This document shows, in pieces, positions 26,079-34,798 of a DNA stretch of 64,000 nt. Positions within the stretch are counted from its first letter, which is position 1. The number at the start of each line of letters is the position of its first letter. Both the position numbers and the translations under genes were made by a program. Below the pieces are notes generated by a model. That model worked only from the letters and a program-made list of their open reading frames with translations. It made no database searches and was not told the DNA's origin. The stretch lies in NCBI RefSeq assembly GCF_001887595.1, contig NZ_CP017480.1, forward strand, positions 2,880,001 through 2,944,000, written 5' to 3'. The stretch is from Luteibacter rhizovicinus DSM 16549 (GTDB lineage Bacteria; Pseudomonadota; Gammaproteobacteria; Xanthomonadales; Rhodanobacteraceae).

Positions 26079-26188
26079 GTAGGAGCCGATTCATCGGCGA
26101 TCAGACAATGTGGGAGCCGCTTCAGCGGCGAAAAGCCAACGAAGCGGAGTAGCTGCAAGCCCCATCGCCGGCATAGCCGGCTCCCACA
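26079..26188. repeat. Mosaic cluster of three REP variants
   Basis: 26079-26101 is class 1 (ATTCATCGGCGAT), 26110-26131 is class 2 (CTTCAGCGGCGA), and 26164-26188 is an inverted third variant (CGCCGGCATAGCCGGCTCCC). All share the GGAGCCG stem base but differ in the inner palindrome. The cluster lies between convergent sspB and the DUF3301 gene. Confidence 0.85.
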
Positions 26189-26206
26189 CAAAGCCGGCTC
26201 GACCAT

Positions 26207-26602
26207 TCAGTGCAAGCGCCGCCGATCGGCCAGCGAAATCACGTTCGCGCCGTGCACGATCGAATCGGTCGCCACGACGGTTTCCAGGGCCGGCGAATCG
26301 CTCATCGGGAGCGAAAAACTCACCACGTCGTTCCCGGCCATCCACAGTCGTGCCGATTCCCGCGACTGGCCGTCTTCGCTGACTTCGAATACGTAGCAAC
26401 GCTCGAGTCGCCGCACGCCATCGACGCCCTGCAGGCGGATGGAGCGCAGACCCACGCTCTGGTCCAGTAACTGGAGGCCGTGGCGCTTGGTCAGCGAGGC
26501 CGCCGCGCGAACCGCCACCTCACGGGCGCGCGTCAACCGATACCAGCTGGCGATGCCAGCAGCCAGGGCCATGAGCCAGAACAGATCGGAGAAGGAAGCC
26601 AT
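26207..26602 (-). CDS. DUF3301-family protein
   Basis: 131-residue protein with one N-terminal membrane segment (FWLMALAAGIASWYRL) and a soluble region with the conserved motif L-L-D-Q-S-V-G-L followed by R-x-Y-V-F-E-V-S, typical of DUF3301. The start at 26602 removes a proline-rich upstream extension. Function unknown; the gene lies next to nadC. Confidence 0.75.
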   Translation of the reverse strand: MASFSDLFWLMALAAGIASWYRLTRAREVAVRAAASLTKRHGLQLLDQSVGLRSIRLQGVDGVRRLERCYVFEVSEDGQSRESARLWMAGNDVVSFSLPMSDSPALETVVATDSIVHGANVISLADRRRLH

Positions 26603-26653
26603 AGGGTCAGTGTGTGGCCGCGTCGGCAGGACCACAAGTCCCCTCATCCCCAT

Positions 26654-26676
26654 GTAGGAGCCGATTCATCGGCGAT
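26654..26676 (+). repeat. Single class 1 REP element
   Basis: GTAGGAGCCGATTCATCGG unit between the DUF3301 gene and nadC, without inverted partner. Confidence 0.85.
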
Positions 26677-26695
26677 TCCCCGCGAAGCAAGACAC

Positions 26696-27577
26696 TCAGC
26701 TACCGTCGTGCTTCACATCCAACCGAAGCGAAAGATCGATCGCCCGCACGTTCTTCGTCAACGCCCCGCTGGAAATGAAATCCACGCCGGTCTGGGCAAT
26801 CGCCCGGATCGTGTCGATCTCGACATTGCCGGAGACTTCGAGCGGCATCCGGCCGGCGGTGAAGGCCACGGCTTCGGTCAGCATCGCCGGCGTGAAATTG
26901 TCCAGCAGCGCCCGGTCGGCGCCGGCGTCCAGGACCTGCGCCAGTTCGTCCAGCGTTTCCACCTCGACGATGAGGGGTAGCGCCGGATGGATCCGCCGCG
27001 CCGCCGCGACCGCAGCGGGAATGCCGCCCGCGGCAATGATGTGGTTTTCCTTCAGCATCATCGCGTCGAACAGGCCGATGCGGTGGTTCGTGCCGCCGCC
27101 GCAGAGCACGGCGTACTTCTGCGCGCGCCGCAGGCCAGGAAGGGTCTTGCGCGTGTCCAGGACGCGAGTCCGCGTCCCCGCGATGGCATCGGCGTAGCGC
27201 GCGGTCACCGTCGCCGTGGCGGAGAGGAGCTGGAGGAAATTGAGCGCCGAGCGCTCCGCGGTGACCAGCGCGCGCGCCTTGCCGGCGAGACGGCAGACGG
27301 TCGAGCCGGCGCGCATGCGGTCGCCATCGTGGACGAGCCATTCGATGCGTACATCGGGATCGAGCTGGCGGAAGGCGGTTTCGAACCAGGCCGCGCCGCA
27401 GAGCACGGCGTCTTCGCGGCAGGTGAGGACGGCGGTGGCGGTGGCGCCGGGATCGAGCAGGTCGGCGGTCGCGTCGCCCGGGCCGATGTCTTCGGCAAAG
27501 GCGCGCTGCACATCGGCCAGGATCTCGCTGGCCGGCGGCAGGGCGTCGACCAGGTGTCGCGTATCGGGAGAGCTCAT
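26696..27577 (-). CDS. nadC: Nicotinate-nucleotide pyrophosphorylase (carboxylating)
   Basis: 293-residue quinolinate phosphoribosyltransferase, which makes nicotinate mononucleotide from quinolinate and PRPP in NAD synthesis. Recognisable motifs: EDIGPGDATADLL, LLSATATVTARY, RVLDTRKTLPGLR, YAVLCGGGTNHRIGLFDAMMLKENH, VEVETLDEL, LLDNFTP, VEVSGN-like LEVSGNVEID. The frame is open upstream, but Met at 27577 gives the normal family length. It overlaps nothing and is transcribed with the DUF1631 gene upstream. Confidence 0.95.
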   Translation of the reverse strand: MSSPDTRHLVDALPPASEILADVQRAFAEDIGPGDATADLLDPGATATAVLTCREDAVLCGAAWFETAFRQLDPDVRIEWLVHDGDRMRAGSTVCRLAGKARALVTAERSALNFLQLLSATATVTARYADAIAGTRTRVLDTRKTLPGLRRAQKYAVLCGGGTNHRIGLFDAMMLKENHIIAAGGIPAAVAAARRIHPALPLIVEVETLDELAQVLDAGADRALLDNFTPAMLTEAVAFTAGRMPLEVSGNVEIDTIRAIAQTGVDFISSGALTKNVRAIDLSLRLDVKHDGS

Positions 27578-27638
27578 CGTGTCGGGCTGTCCATGAAGGA
27601 AGGCCGCTACCTTAGCGCGGCCTTCCGTTCCTGGGGAG

Positions 27639-29924
27639 TCACGCCGAGGGCGTGGCTTCAGGCTGGCGCAGGCGTTCGACGATCGCGTCCATCGCACGGT
27701 CGAACAGCAGCGAGGAGTCGAGCAGGCGAGCCGTGCCGTTGGCAAAGGCTTGGGCAAGGCCAGCAAGGCTGTGATCGGCGACCTTGAGGCCGCGACGATT
27801 GACGAACAGGAAGCGGCCGCTGATCGGGCTGACCCAGGACAGCTTGGCGCGATCCGTCGTGCCGTCCTCGGACGTGAACTCGAGCCATTGGCCGACCTTG
27901 AGCTCGCGTGCCTGGGCGAGGTTGCGCTCGTCGAAGGCTTCGTCCATCAGGGCTTCGGTCTCGTCATCCGGCTCCGGTTCGAGCGTGGGCTCTTCGATCG
28001 CCTGGATGGATTCGGGCAGCGGCATGACGCTGGCGACGAGGGTGCCCGACTCCGTCTCGGGCGTCGATTCGCCGAGCTGCTGGCGATAGAAAGCATGCAG
28101 CTGGCCGAGCAACTGCTCGGTGTCGCCCTCCTGGAAGGCCACCGAGGCGAGGCCGCGGCGTAGGGAGCGTTCGATGCCGGGTAGCAGCGAACGCAGGTCG
28201 CGACGACCGTTGAGGTCGTATACCGGGCGGGCGCTGGCAATGAAGTCGTCGATGAAACGCAGCGACTCGCGGAACTCGGGGGATTCGTCGCCCTGGCGGA
28301 GCAGGGTGAGCACGATGTAGTTCGCCCAGGCGCGGGTAAGCACGCCGTAGATCAGCGGCGGCAGTGCGGCACCGCCGATGCGGGTGACGATTTCCGACGC
28401 CGCGCGGCGACGCGCCTGTTCCAGTTTCTCGCGACCGCGGGTGGATTCGGCGACGCGCTGCTCGGCCAGTTCGGCACGCTTGCGGCTGACGTCGAGGAAT
28501 TCCTGCAGTTCGCTGGCCAGACGCGTGAAGATGACCACGTCGTCGTCGAAGTCGTGCAGCAGGCGCTCGACGATCGACTTGACCTTGTCGAACAGGCGGC
28601 CATCGCGATCGGCTTCCGCCGACCAGCCCTTGGCGGCATCGGCGAGGGCATCGAGCAACTGGCGCGCCGGATGCGACTTGTGCGCGAACATGCGGCGATC
28701 GAGCAGGGCGACCTTGAGATAGGGAATCTGCAGGCGTGCGAGCAGCACCTGCATCTCGGCCGGGAGGTTATGGTCCTCGAGGATGAACTCGAAGAGCATG
28801 CCCACCAGGTCGATCGTGTCTTCGTCGACACCGGACACATGCGACGTCTGCTGGCCTCGGAGCTGGCCGATCTGCGCGAGCAGCTGCTCCTTCAGGTGAG
28901 CGACGTCACGCGTGACGTCGGCCTGGCTGACCAACGGCGTCGCGTGCGACGGCAGGCTGGCGATCTGGCTCTGCAACAGGGTCAGGGCGCCGAGCAACTC
29001 GGCCGCGCTGGGCAGCGGGCCGGTGGGCATGGGCGCCGAGGTTGCCGCGCCCATGACCATGGAGGCGCTGTCGCGCCGCGCCGAAAACAGGGCATGCAGG
29101 GACTGCATGAACTCGGCCGCGGCGACATCGGTCACCGGTGCGCTGGCGGCGGCCTGTGGCGGTGCGACCGCCGTGGTGCCCGGGCCGATCGGTGCCGGCG
29201 CATCGCTGCGACGGGTGGAAATCTCATGGCGCAGCTGCGGGAGTACGCCGGCGGCGGCCAGTTCGTTATTGATATCGTCGTAGAGCTCGTCGATGCCGGC
29301 GAGCACGTAGCGATCGAACAGCTTGTAGATGATCAGCTTGACGCGGACTTCCACCAGGAGCTCGCGCATGGCCTGACGGAACGCCGCGGCCAGGGCGGCG
29401 GGGCCGACCGGGTTGGAGGCGTCGTCCATCTTGGTGCCGCCGCAGATCACGGACAGGCGCTGGTTGACGGCGAAGAGTGCGCGCGCGAGGCGCTGCTCGT
29501 TCTTGCCGATCATGCTGGTGATGGCGAGCGACTCTTCCAGCTCGTTCTCGCCGACCAGGCTCAGCTCGATGTTGGCGAGCGGGCGGGCGGCGCCGTCGGC
29601 GTTCGGAGCACGGGTGCGGCCGGCTGAAAAATCGGCCAGATCGCGGGCGACCTGGCCGAGGAAGGTCCGCTCGACGATCGCGCGCTTCTTGCGGACCTCG
29701 CGCATGCCATCGAAGAACTGGGTCTGCGCGGCGTTGTTCTCCGCCTTTTCGGCGAGGTCGAACAGGGCGTCATCGATGTTCTCGAACATGTTCGTCGCCA
29801 GCGCATGGAGGCGCTTGGTGGCAAGGCCACGAACCGTGACCAGAAGCGCGCCCACGCGCTCGCTGCGCGGGTCGAGGCGCTGACTCAGGTCGACAACGTT
29901 GGACGGCTCGCTCGCGTTGGTCAT
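27639..29924 (-). CDS. DUF1631 family protein
   Basis: 761-residue soluble, largely helical protein of the DUF1631 family, which covers nearly the whole length. The C-terminal 100 residues (KVGQWLEFTSEDGTTDRAKL, WVSPISGRFLFVNRRGLKV) look like a PilZ-like beta-barrel, so a link to cyclic-di-GMP or envelope signalling is conceivable but unproven. ATG 29924 has AGAGAAG upstream; a GTG lies directly before it. Neighbour of nadC, as in other Xanthomonadales and pseudomonads. Confidence 0.85.
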   Translation of the reverse strand: MTNASEPSNVVDLSQRLDPRSERVGALLVTVRGLATKRLHALATNMFENIDDALFDLAEKAENNAAQTQFFDGMREVRKKRAIVERTFLGQVARDLADFSAGRTRAPNADGAARPLANIELSLVGENELEESLAITSMIGKNEQRLARALFAVNQRLSVICGGTKMDDASNPVGPAALAAAFRQAMRELLVEVRVKLIIYKLFDRYVLAGIDELYDDINNELAAAGVLPQLRHEISTRRSDAPAPIGPGTTAVAPPQAAASAPVTDVAAAEFMQSLHALFSARRDSASMVMGAATSAPMPTGPLPSAAELLGALTLLQSQIASLPSHATPLVSQADVTRDVAHLKEQLLAQIGQLRGQQTSHVSGVDEDTIDLVGMLFEFILEDHNLPAEMQVLLARLQIPYLKVALLDRRMFAHKSHPARQLLDALADAAKGWSAEADRDGRLFDKVKSIVERLLHDFDDDVVIFTRLASELQEFLDVSRKRAELAEQRVAESTRGREKLEQARRRAASEIVTRIGGAALPPLIYGVLTRAWANYIVLTLLRQGDESPEFRESLRFIDDFIASARPVYDLNGRRDLRSLLPGIERSLRRGLASVAFQEGDTEQLLGQLHAFYRQQLGESTPETESGTLVASVMPLPESIQAIEEPTLEPEPDDETEALMDEAFDERNLAQARELKVGQWLEFTSEDGTTDRAKLSWVSPISGRFLFVNRRGLKVADHSLAGLAQAFANGTARLLDSSLLFDRAMDAIVERLRQPEATPSA

Positions 29925-30002
29925 CACGCTTCTCTGGATTCTTACTGGCCCCCGCCCGAGGGGCCATTGTGCGGGAACGGATGCTTTAAAGTGTGACTCG
30001 CG

Positions 30003-30293
30003 TCACGGATTTTGCGCGAGGCCGGATTCTGTCGTAAAGCCCTGCAGCTGGGTCGTGCCGATGCCGGCCTCGGGCAGCATGACGGGGATGCCGTCTTCCA
30101 CGCGATAGACCAGCTTGCCGTCGGTGGTGATGAGACCTTCGGTGATCGGCTCGGCGATTTTTTCGCCCGCGACGGTCTCGAGGCTGCCGGCACGGATGGC
30201 GCCATTGAGGTTGTCGCGCTCGGTCGCCGTGAGCGGGCGCAGCGGTCGCTTGCTGACGGGGCAGCAGAGGATGTCGATAAGACGCTTGTCCAT
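30003..30293 (-). CDS. Trm112-like family protein
   Basis: 96-residue small protein. It opens with M-D-K-R-L-I-D-I-L-C-C-P-V-S-K-R-P-L and ends in a core with R-V-E-D-G-I-P-V-M-L-P-E-A, both hallmarks of the Trm112/YcaR family. In eukaryotes and archaea Trm112 activates methyltransferases; bacterial members are poorly characterised. Divergent from purE. The start at 30293 removes the artefactual extension that runs antisense through purE. Confidence 0.88.
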   Translation of the reverse strand: MDKRLIDILCCPVSKRPLRPLTATERDNLNGAIRAGSLETVAGEKIAEPITEGLITTDGKLVYRVEDGIPVMLPEAGIGTTQLQGFTTESGLAQNP

Positions 30294-30369
30294 GGGAGCG
30301 GCCGCGAAGGGCCAACCTGTATGTAGATCGGGAATGCACTTACAATAGCGACTTTTGGGTGCTCCGGCC

Positions 30370-30900
30370 ATGACTTCCAACGAGGTGAACGAGGCGAACG
30401 CACCGCGCGTTGGCGTGGTGATGGGCTCGCGTTCGGACTGGGAAACGATGGAGCACGCCTCGACCACGCTGACCCGCATGGGCATCGTGCACGAGGTTCG
30501 CGTGGTCTCGGCCCACCGTACGCCGGACCTCCTGTTCGACTACGCCGATGGCGCCCGTGGTCGTGGCATCCAGGTCATCATCGCGGGCGCCGGTGGCGCC
30601 GCCCATCTTCCCGGCATGATCGCCGCCAAGACGGCACTGCCCGTGTTCGGCGTGCCGGTGCAATCCAAGGCCCTCAACGGCATGGACTCCCTGCTGTCGA
30701 TCGCCCAGATGCCGGCCGGCATCCCCGTCGGCACCCTGGCCATCGGCCGCGCTGGCGCGACCAACGCGGCCCTGCTCGCCGCCTCGGTACTCGCCCTGCA
30801 CGACACCGCGGTCGCCGCTGCCCTGGATGCGTTCCGCGCCGAGCAGACCCGTACCGTCCTCGACAATCCCGATCCCCGCTCGCCGGATCCGCGCTCGTGA
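30370..30900 (+). CDS. purE: N5-carboxyaminoimidazole ribonucleotide mutase
   Basis: 176-residue class I PurE. Motifs: [14 protein letters not shown] near the start, [61 protein letters not shown]. It converts N5-CAIR to CAIR in purine synthesis. The stop overlaps the purK start (GTGA). The last 20 residues ([12 protein letters not shown]) are a low-complexity tail. Confidence 0.96.
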   Translation: MTSNEVNEANAPRVGVVMGSRSDWETMEHASTTLTRMGIVHEVRVVSAHRTPDLLFDYADGARGRGIQVIIAGAGGAAHLPGMIAAKTALPVFGVPVQSKALNGMDSLLSIAQMPAGIPVGTLAIGRAGATNAALLAASVLALHDTAVAAALDAFRAEQTRTVLDNPDPRSPDPRS

Positions 30901-32051
30901 CCCGCAAGCTGCCCACGGTCGGCATCCTCGGCGGCGGTCAGCTCGCCCGCATGCTTTCGCTCGCCGCCGCTCCCCTGGGTGTGCGTACCCTCGTGGTCGA
31001 TGGCTCGGCTGACGCCTGCGCCGGGCAGGTCAGTGAGCTGGTCGTCGCGGACTGGAACGACGATGAGGCGCTGGAAGCCTTCGCTGCTCGCGTGGACGTG
31101 GTCACGTTCGATTTCGAGAACGTACCTGCCGCCACTGCCGAGCGCCTGGCCGGCCTCACCAACGTGTTCCCGAACCCGGGCGCGCTGTCGGTCGCCCAGG
31201 ATCGCCTCGCCGAAAAGACCCTGTTCCGGGCCTCCGGCCTGAATACCCCGGATTTCGAACCGGTCGACAACCGCGACGACCTGGTTCGCGCCGTAGCGCG
31301 CATCGGCGCCCCGGCCATCCTCAAGACCCGCCGCCTCGGTTACGACGGCAAGGGCCAGTTCCGCCTGAAAACGGCTGACGACATCGACGCCGCCTGGGCC
31401 GCCCTGGGCGAGGCCGCCGCGTCGGTGGGGCTGATCCTGGAGGCCTTCGTGCCGTTCGACCGTGAGCTGTCGGTCGTGGCCGTGCGTGGTCGCGATGGTG
31501 CGTTCCGCACCTGGCCGCTGACCCGTAACTGGCACGTCGATGGCGTGCTTTCTCTCAGCCTGGCGCCGGCTCCCGGTACCTCGGATGCGCTGGAGCAGGC
31601 CGCGATCAGCCACGCCCGCACCATCGCCGAAACGCTCGACTACGTCGGTGTCTTCGCCCTGGAACTGTTTGTCTGTGGCGCCGAGTTGCTGGGTAACGAG
31701 ATGGCGCCTCGCGTCCACAACTCGGGGCACTGGACCATCGAAGGCGCCCACACCAGCCAGTTCGAGAACCACGTGCGGGCCGTCCTCGGCCTGCCGCTGG
31801 GCGATACCGGCGTGCGCGGTGCCAGCGCCATGCTCAACTGGATCGGCGACATGCCCGATCCGACCCCGGTCCTGATGGTTGCCGACGGCCATTGGCACGA
31901 CTACGGCAAGGAAGCGCGCCCCGGCCGCAAGGTCGGCCACGCCACCCTCTGCGCCCCGGATGCCGGCAGCCTGCGGACGAAGCTCGCCGCCGCCGGTGCC
32001 GCCCTGGGCCGCGACGAGCAGGTAGCCCCGGCCGTCGACCTGCTCGGATAG
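30897..32051 (+). CDS. purK: N5-carboxyaminoimidazole ribonucleotide synthase
   Basis: 384-residue ATP-grasp PurK that makes N5-CAIR from AIR, ATP and bicarbonate. Motifs: [14 protein letters not shown] (nucleotide-binding N-domain), [21 protein letters not shown] (ATP-grasp), [26 protein letters not shown]-like [19 protein letters not shown] start overlaps the purE stop by 4 nt, indicating translational coupling. Confidence 0.96.
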   Translation: MTRKLPTVGILGGGQLARMLSLAAAPLGVRTLVVDGSADACAGQVSELVVADWNDDEALEAFAARVDVVTFDFENVPAATAERLAGLTNVFPNPGALSVAQDRLAEKTLFRASGLNTPDFEPVDNRDDLVRAVARIGAPAILKTRRLGYDGKGQFRLKTADDIDAAWAALGEAAASVGLILEAFVPFDRELSVVAVRGRDGAFRTWPLTRNWHVDGVLSLSLAPAPGTSDALEQAAISHARTIAETLDYVGVFALELFVCGAELLGNEMAPRVHNSGHWTIEGAHTSQFENHVRAVLGLPLGDTGVRGASAMLNWIGDMPDPTPVLMVADGHWHDYGKEARPGRKVGHATLCAPDAGSLRTKLAAAGAALGRDEQVAPAVDLLG

Positions 32052-32063
32052 CAACGCGCTCTG

Positions 32064-32145
32064 GTAGGAGCCGATTCATCGGCGATCCCGCGGCAGCGGG
32101 CCAAGGTGCCGCAAGCACCCGATCGCCGATGAATCGGCTCCCACA
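32064..32145 (+). repeat. 82-bp composite palindromic REP element, copy 2
   Basis: Inverted class 1 REP pair with spacer CCCGCGGCAGCGGGCCA-(variable)-GCAAGCACCC, 13 nt after purK. Same length as the copies at 16385-16466 and 60504-60585. Confidence 0.93.
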
Positions 32146-32151
32146 AGAACC

Positions 32152-32184
32152 AAAAAAGGCCGGGTCGCGAGACCCGGCCTTTTT
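32152..32184. terminator. Bidirectional terminator between purK and sodB
   Basis: GGCCGGGTC-GCGA-GACCCGGCC perfect 9-bp stem flanked by six A and five T, located between the convergent purK and sodB genes. Confidence 0.93.
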
Positions 32185-32203
32185 GCTTTCTACCTGAGGA
32201 AAA

Positions 32204-32782
32204 TCAGGCGAGGTTCTTCGCCGCAAAGTCCCAGTTGACCAGGTTCCAGAACGCTTCCAGGTACTTCGGGCGGGCGTTGCGGTAGTCGATGTAGTAGGCG
32301 TGTTCCCACACGTCCGCGGTGAACAGCGGCTTGTCGCTGCCGGTGATCGGGGTGGCGGCGTTGGAGGTGTTGACGATAGCCAGGGAGCCGTCCGGGCGCT
32401 GCACCAGCCAGGTCCAGCCCGAACCGAAGTTGCCGGCCGCGCTCTTGGCGAACTCTTCCTTGAACTTGTCCACGCCGCCAAAGGCCTTGGTCAGGGCGTC
32501 GGCAAGCTTGGCCGGCGGCTCGGCACCGCCGGGGGCGCGCATCGAGTTCCAGTAGAACGTGTGGTTCCAGACCTGGGCGGCGTTGTTGAAGATGCCGCCG
32601 GACGAGGCCTTCACGATATCGACCAGATCCTTGCCCTCGAACTCCGTTCCCTTGATCAGGTTATTGAGGTTCGTGACGTAGGTCTGGTGGTGCTTACCGT
32701 AATGAAACTCGAGGGTTTCGGCGGAGATGTGCGGCTCCAGGGCGTTCTTCTCGTAGGGAAGCGGGGGAAGTTCGATCGCCAT
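32204..32782 (-). CDS. sodB: Iron superoxide dismutase
   Basis: 192-residue Fe-type SOD. Metal ligands are His27 ([10 protein letters not shown]), His74 (VWNHTFYW), Asp157 and His161 ([13 protein letters not shown]). Gln70 in A-A-Q-V-W-N-H and the GSGW motif near residues 120-123 support the iron form over manganese. It dismutates superoxide in the cytoplasm. Convergent with purK and divergent from grxD, another redox gene. Confidence 0.96.
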   Translation of the reverse strand: MAIELPPLPYEKNALEPHISAETLEFHYGKHHQTYVTNLNNLIKGTEFEGKDLVDIVKASSGGIFNNAAQVWNHTFYWNSMRAPGGAEPPAKLADALTKAFGGVDKFKEEFAKSAAGNFGSGWTWLVQRPDGSLAIVNTSNAATPITGSDKPLFTADVWEHAYYIDYRNARPKYLEAFWNLVNWDFAAKNLA

Positions 32783-32890
32783 GTGCGGGACTCCTTAGCG
32801 TTGGCTGGGGGAAAAGGGACAGGGCAGGGCGCGGGGCGCGGCACTGCTACACTACGCAACTATCAGCATTCTAATGATGAAACCCGACCT

Positions 32891-33214
32891 ATGGACGTCG
32901 TAGACGAGATCAAGGCCATCGTAGCGGCGCACCCCATCGTGCTTTTCATGAAAGGCACGCCGGAATTCCCTACCTGTGGCTTCTCCGATCGCGCCGTGAA
33001 GGCGCTCGAGGCGGCAGGTGCGAACTTCTTCTCGGTCAACGTATTGGCGGATCCACGCGTGCGCGCGGGCCTGCCGCATTATTCCAACTGGCCGACCTTC
33101 CCGCAGTTGTTCCTGCTGGGAGAATTCATTGGCGGCTGCGACATCGTCGAAGACCTCCACGCCGCGGGCGAACTCAAGCGCATGGCGGTGGAAGTCGCCG
33201 GAGCCGAATCGTGA
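32891..33214 (+). CDS. grxD: Monothiol glutaredoxin GrxD
   Basis: 107-residue CGFS-type glutaredoxin. The active-site motif T-C-G-F-S has Cys29, followed by the glutathione-binding W-P-T-F-P-Q-L and G-G-C-D motifs. Such proteins carry 2Fe-2S clusters with BolA and deliver them to targets. The start at 32891 gives normal family length. The stop overlaps the next start (GTGA). Confidence 0.95.
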   Translation: MDVVDEIKAIVAAHPIVLFMKGTPEFPTCGFSDRAVKALEAAGANFFSVNVLADPRVRAGLPHYSNWPTFPQLFLLGEFIGGCDIVEDLHAAGELKRMAVEVAGAES

Positions 33215-33984
33215 GTGCATGGTCGTCCGTGGGGCTGCCCGAAGGCTGGGCGCCGGCACCGGGCTCGCTGGCCGGTCGCGTGATCGTCGTCACCGGTGCG
33301 ACAGGAGGCCTGGGCGGCGAGACGGCAAAAGCCGTTGCGCGCGCGGGTGCGACCGTGGTCATCACCGGCCGCAAGGTTCGCTCGCTGGAAAAGCTCTATG
33401 ACGAGGTGGTCGCGCTCGGCGGTGCCGAACCGGTCATCCATCCGCTGGACCTGGAAAGCGCCACGCCGAACGATTACGCCGCGCTCGCCGACGGTCTCGA
33501 AAAAGAATTCGGTCGGCTCGATGGCGTCGTTCATGCCGCCGCGCATTTCAACGAGTTGACGCCCATCGCCATGCACAAGCCGGACGACTGGCTGCGCGCG
33601 ATGCAGGTGAATGTCTCCGCGCCCTTCGCACTGACGCAGGCCTGCATGCCCCTGCTGACGAAGGCCGACGACAGCGCGGTCGTCTTCGTGTTCGACGATG
33701 CCGATCTTGTCTCGCGCGCACACTGGGGCGGCTACGGCGTCTCCAAGGCGGCGGTCGAGCGCATGGCTGCCGTGCTGCATGCGGAAAACGGCAAGGGCAG
33801 CATGCGCGTGCATGCCTTGCTTCCCGCGCCCATGCGGACAGCGCTGCGCCGTGCGGCCTATTACGGCGAGAACACGCTGGAACGGCCGCTGCCGACAGCC
33901 TCGGCCGAAGCCATCGTTTACCTGCTCTCCGGTGCCGGCGCGGATGCGCGCGGTGCCGTACTCGATATTCGCAACACCCACTGA
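33211..33984 (+). CDS. Short-chain dehydrogenase/reductase (YciK-like)
   Basis: 257-residue SDR. The NAD(P)-binding motif is T-G-A-T-G-G-L-G, the strand-4 motif is V-H-A-A-A-H (NNAG variant), and the catalytic pair is Y-G-V-S-K. Sequence around DLESATPNDYAALADGLEKEFGRLDGVVHAAA resembles the YciK group of uncharacterised oxidoreductases. GTG start at 33211 overlaps grxD by 4 nt, so the two are co-translated. Substrate unknown. Confidence 0.88.
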   Translation: MSAWSSVGLPEGWAPAPGSLAGRVIVVTGATGGLGGETAKAVARAGATVVITGRKVRSLEKLYDEVVALGGAEPVIHPLDLESATPNDYAALADGLEKEFGRLDGVVHAAAHFNELTPIAMHKPDDWLRAMQVNVSAPFALTQACMPLLTKADDSAVVFVFDDADLVSRAHWGGYGVSKAAVERMAAVLHAENGKGSMRVHALLPAPMRTALRRAAYYGENTLERPLPTASAEAIVYLLSGAGADARGAVLDIRNTH

Positions 33985-34032
33985 CGTACCGCGCCGCCCT
34001 GGCCATAGGGGCGCGCCGCAAAGGAGTTTTTC

Positions 34033-34641
34033 ATGGAAGCGCAGATGACGACGTTGTCCGCGGGCATCCTGCTGTTCCTGATCATGGATCCGTTGGGCAA
34101 CATCCCGTTGTTCCTCGCCCTGCTCAAGGACGTGCCGCCACAGCGCCGCCGCAAGGTGATGGTGCGCGAGTTGCTGATCGCCCTTGCCGTGCTCATCGGC
34201 TTCCTGCTCGGCGGCCAGTACATCCTCAAGGTGCTGCAGTTGCGCCAGGAGTCCGTCAGCATCGGCGGCGGTATCGTGCTGTTCCTGATCGGCATCCGCA
34301 TGGTGTTTCCGCCCGTCGAGGGCGGCGTGTTCGGCAAGCAGGGGGAGGGCGAGCCCTTCATCGTGCCCATGGCCATCCCTGGTGTAGCCGGCCCGTCGGC
34401 CATGGCGGCCTTGCTGCTGCTGACCAACTCGCAGCCCGGCCGCACGGCGGAGTGGGGCATCGCCCTGTTCCTGGCCTGGCTGGCAACCGCGGTCATCCTG
34501 CTCAGCTCGACCTTCCTGTTCAAATGGCTGGGCGAAAGTGTTCTCACGGCACTCGAGCGCCTGATGGGCATGCTGCTGATCGCCTTGTCGGTCCAGATGT
34601 TCCTGACCGGACTCTCCGCCTACCTGCACATTGCCGTATGA
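34033..34641 (+). CDS. MarC family membrane protein
   Basis: 202-residue inner-membrane protein of the MarC/UPF0056 family with six predicted helices. Conserved motifs: FLIMDPLGNIPLFLALLKDV near the N-terminus and VPMAIPGVAGPSAMAALLLL in the second half. AAAGGAG lies 6 nt before the ATG. Members were once proposed as multidrug-resistance proteins, but their substrate is unknown. Confidence 0.9.
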   Translation: MEAQMTTLSAGILLFLIMDPLGNIPLFLALLKDVPPQRRRKVMVRELLIALAVLIGFLLGGQYILKVLQLRQESVSIGGGIVLFLIGIRMVFPPVEGGVFGKQGEGEPFIVPMAIPGVAGPSAMAALLLLTNSQPGRTAEWGIALFLAWLATAVILLSSTFLFKWLGESVLTALERLMGMLLIALSVQMFLTGLSAYLHIAV

Positions 34642-34798
34642 ACATACGAGGCAGTAGGGTTGCTGTCATAATTCCCCGCGAGCATGTCCGGGGGTAGGCG
34701 CCGTCTACCTTTGGGCATGTCGTAGCCCCTCAAGGGGCACTGAGGACGTTCGAAGGTATGAAAAACACGACTCTGCCCCATCATTGGGAGCCCAAGTC

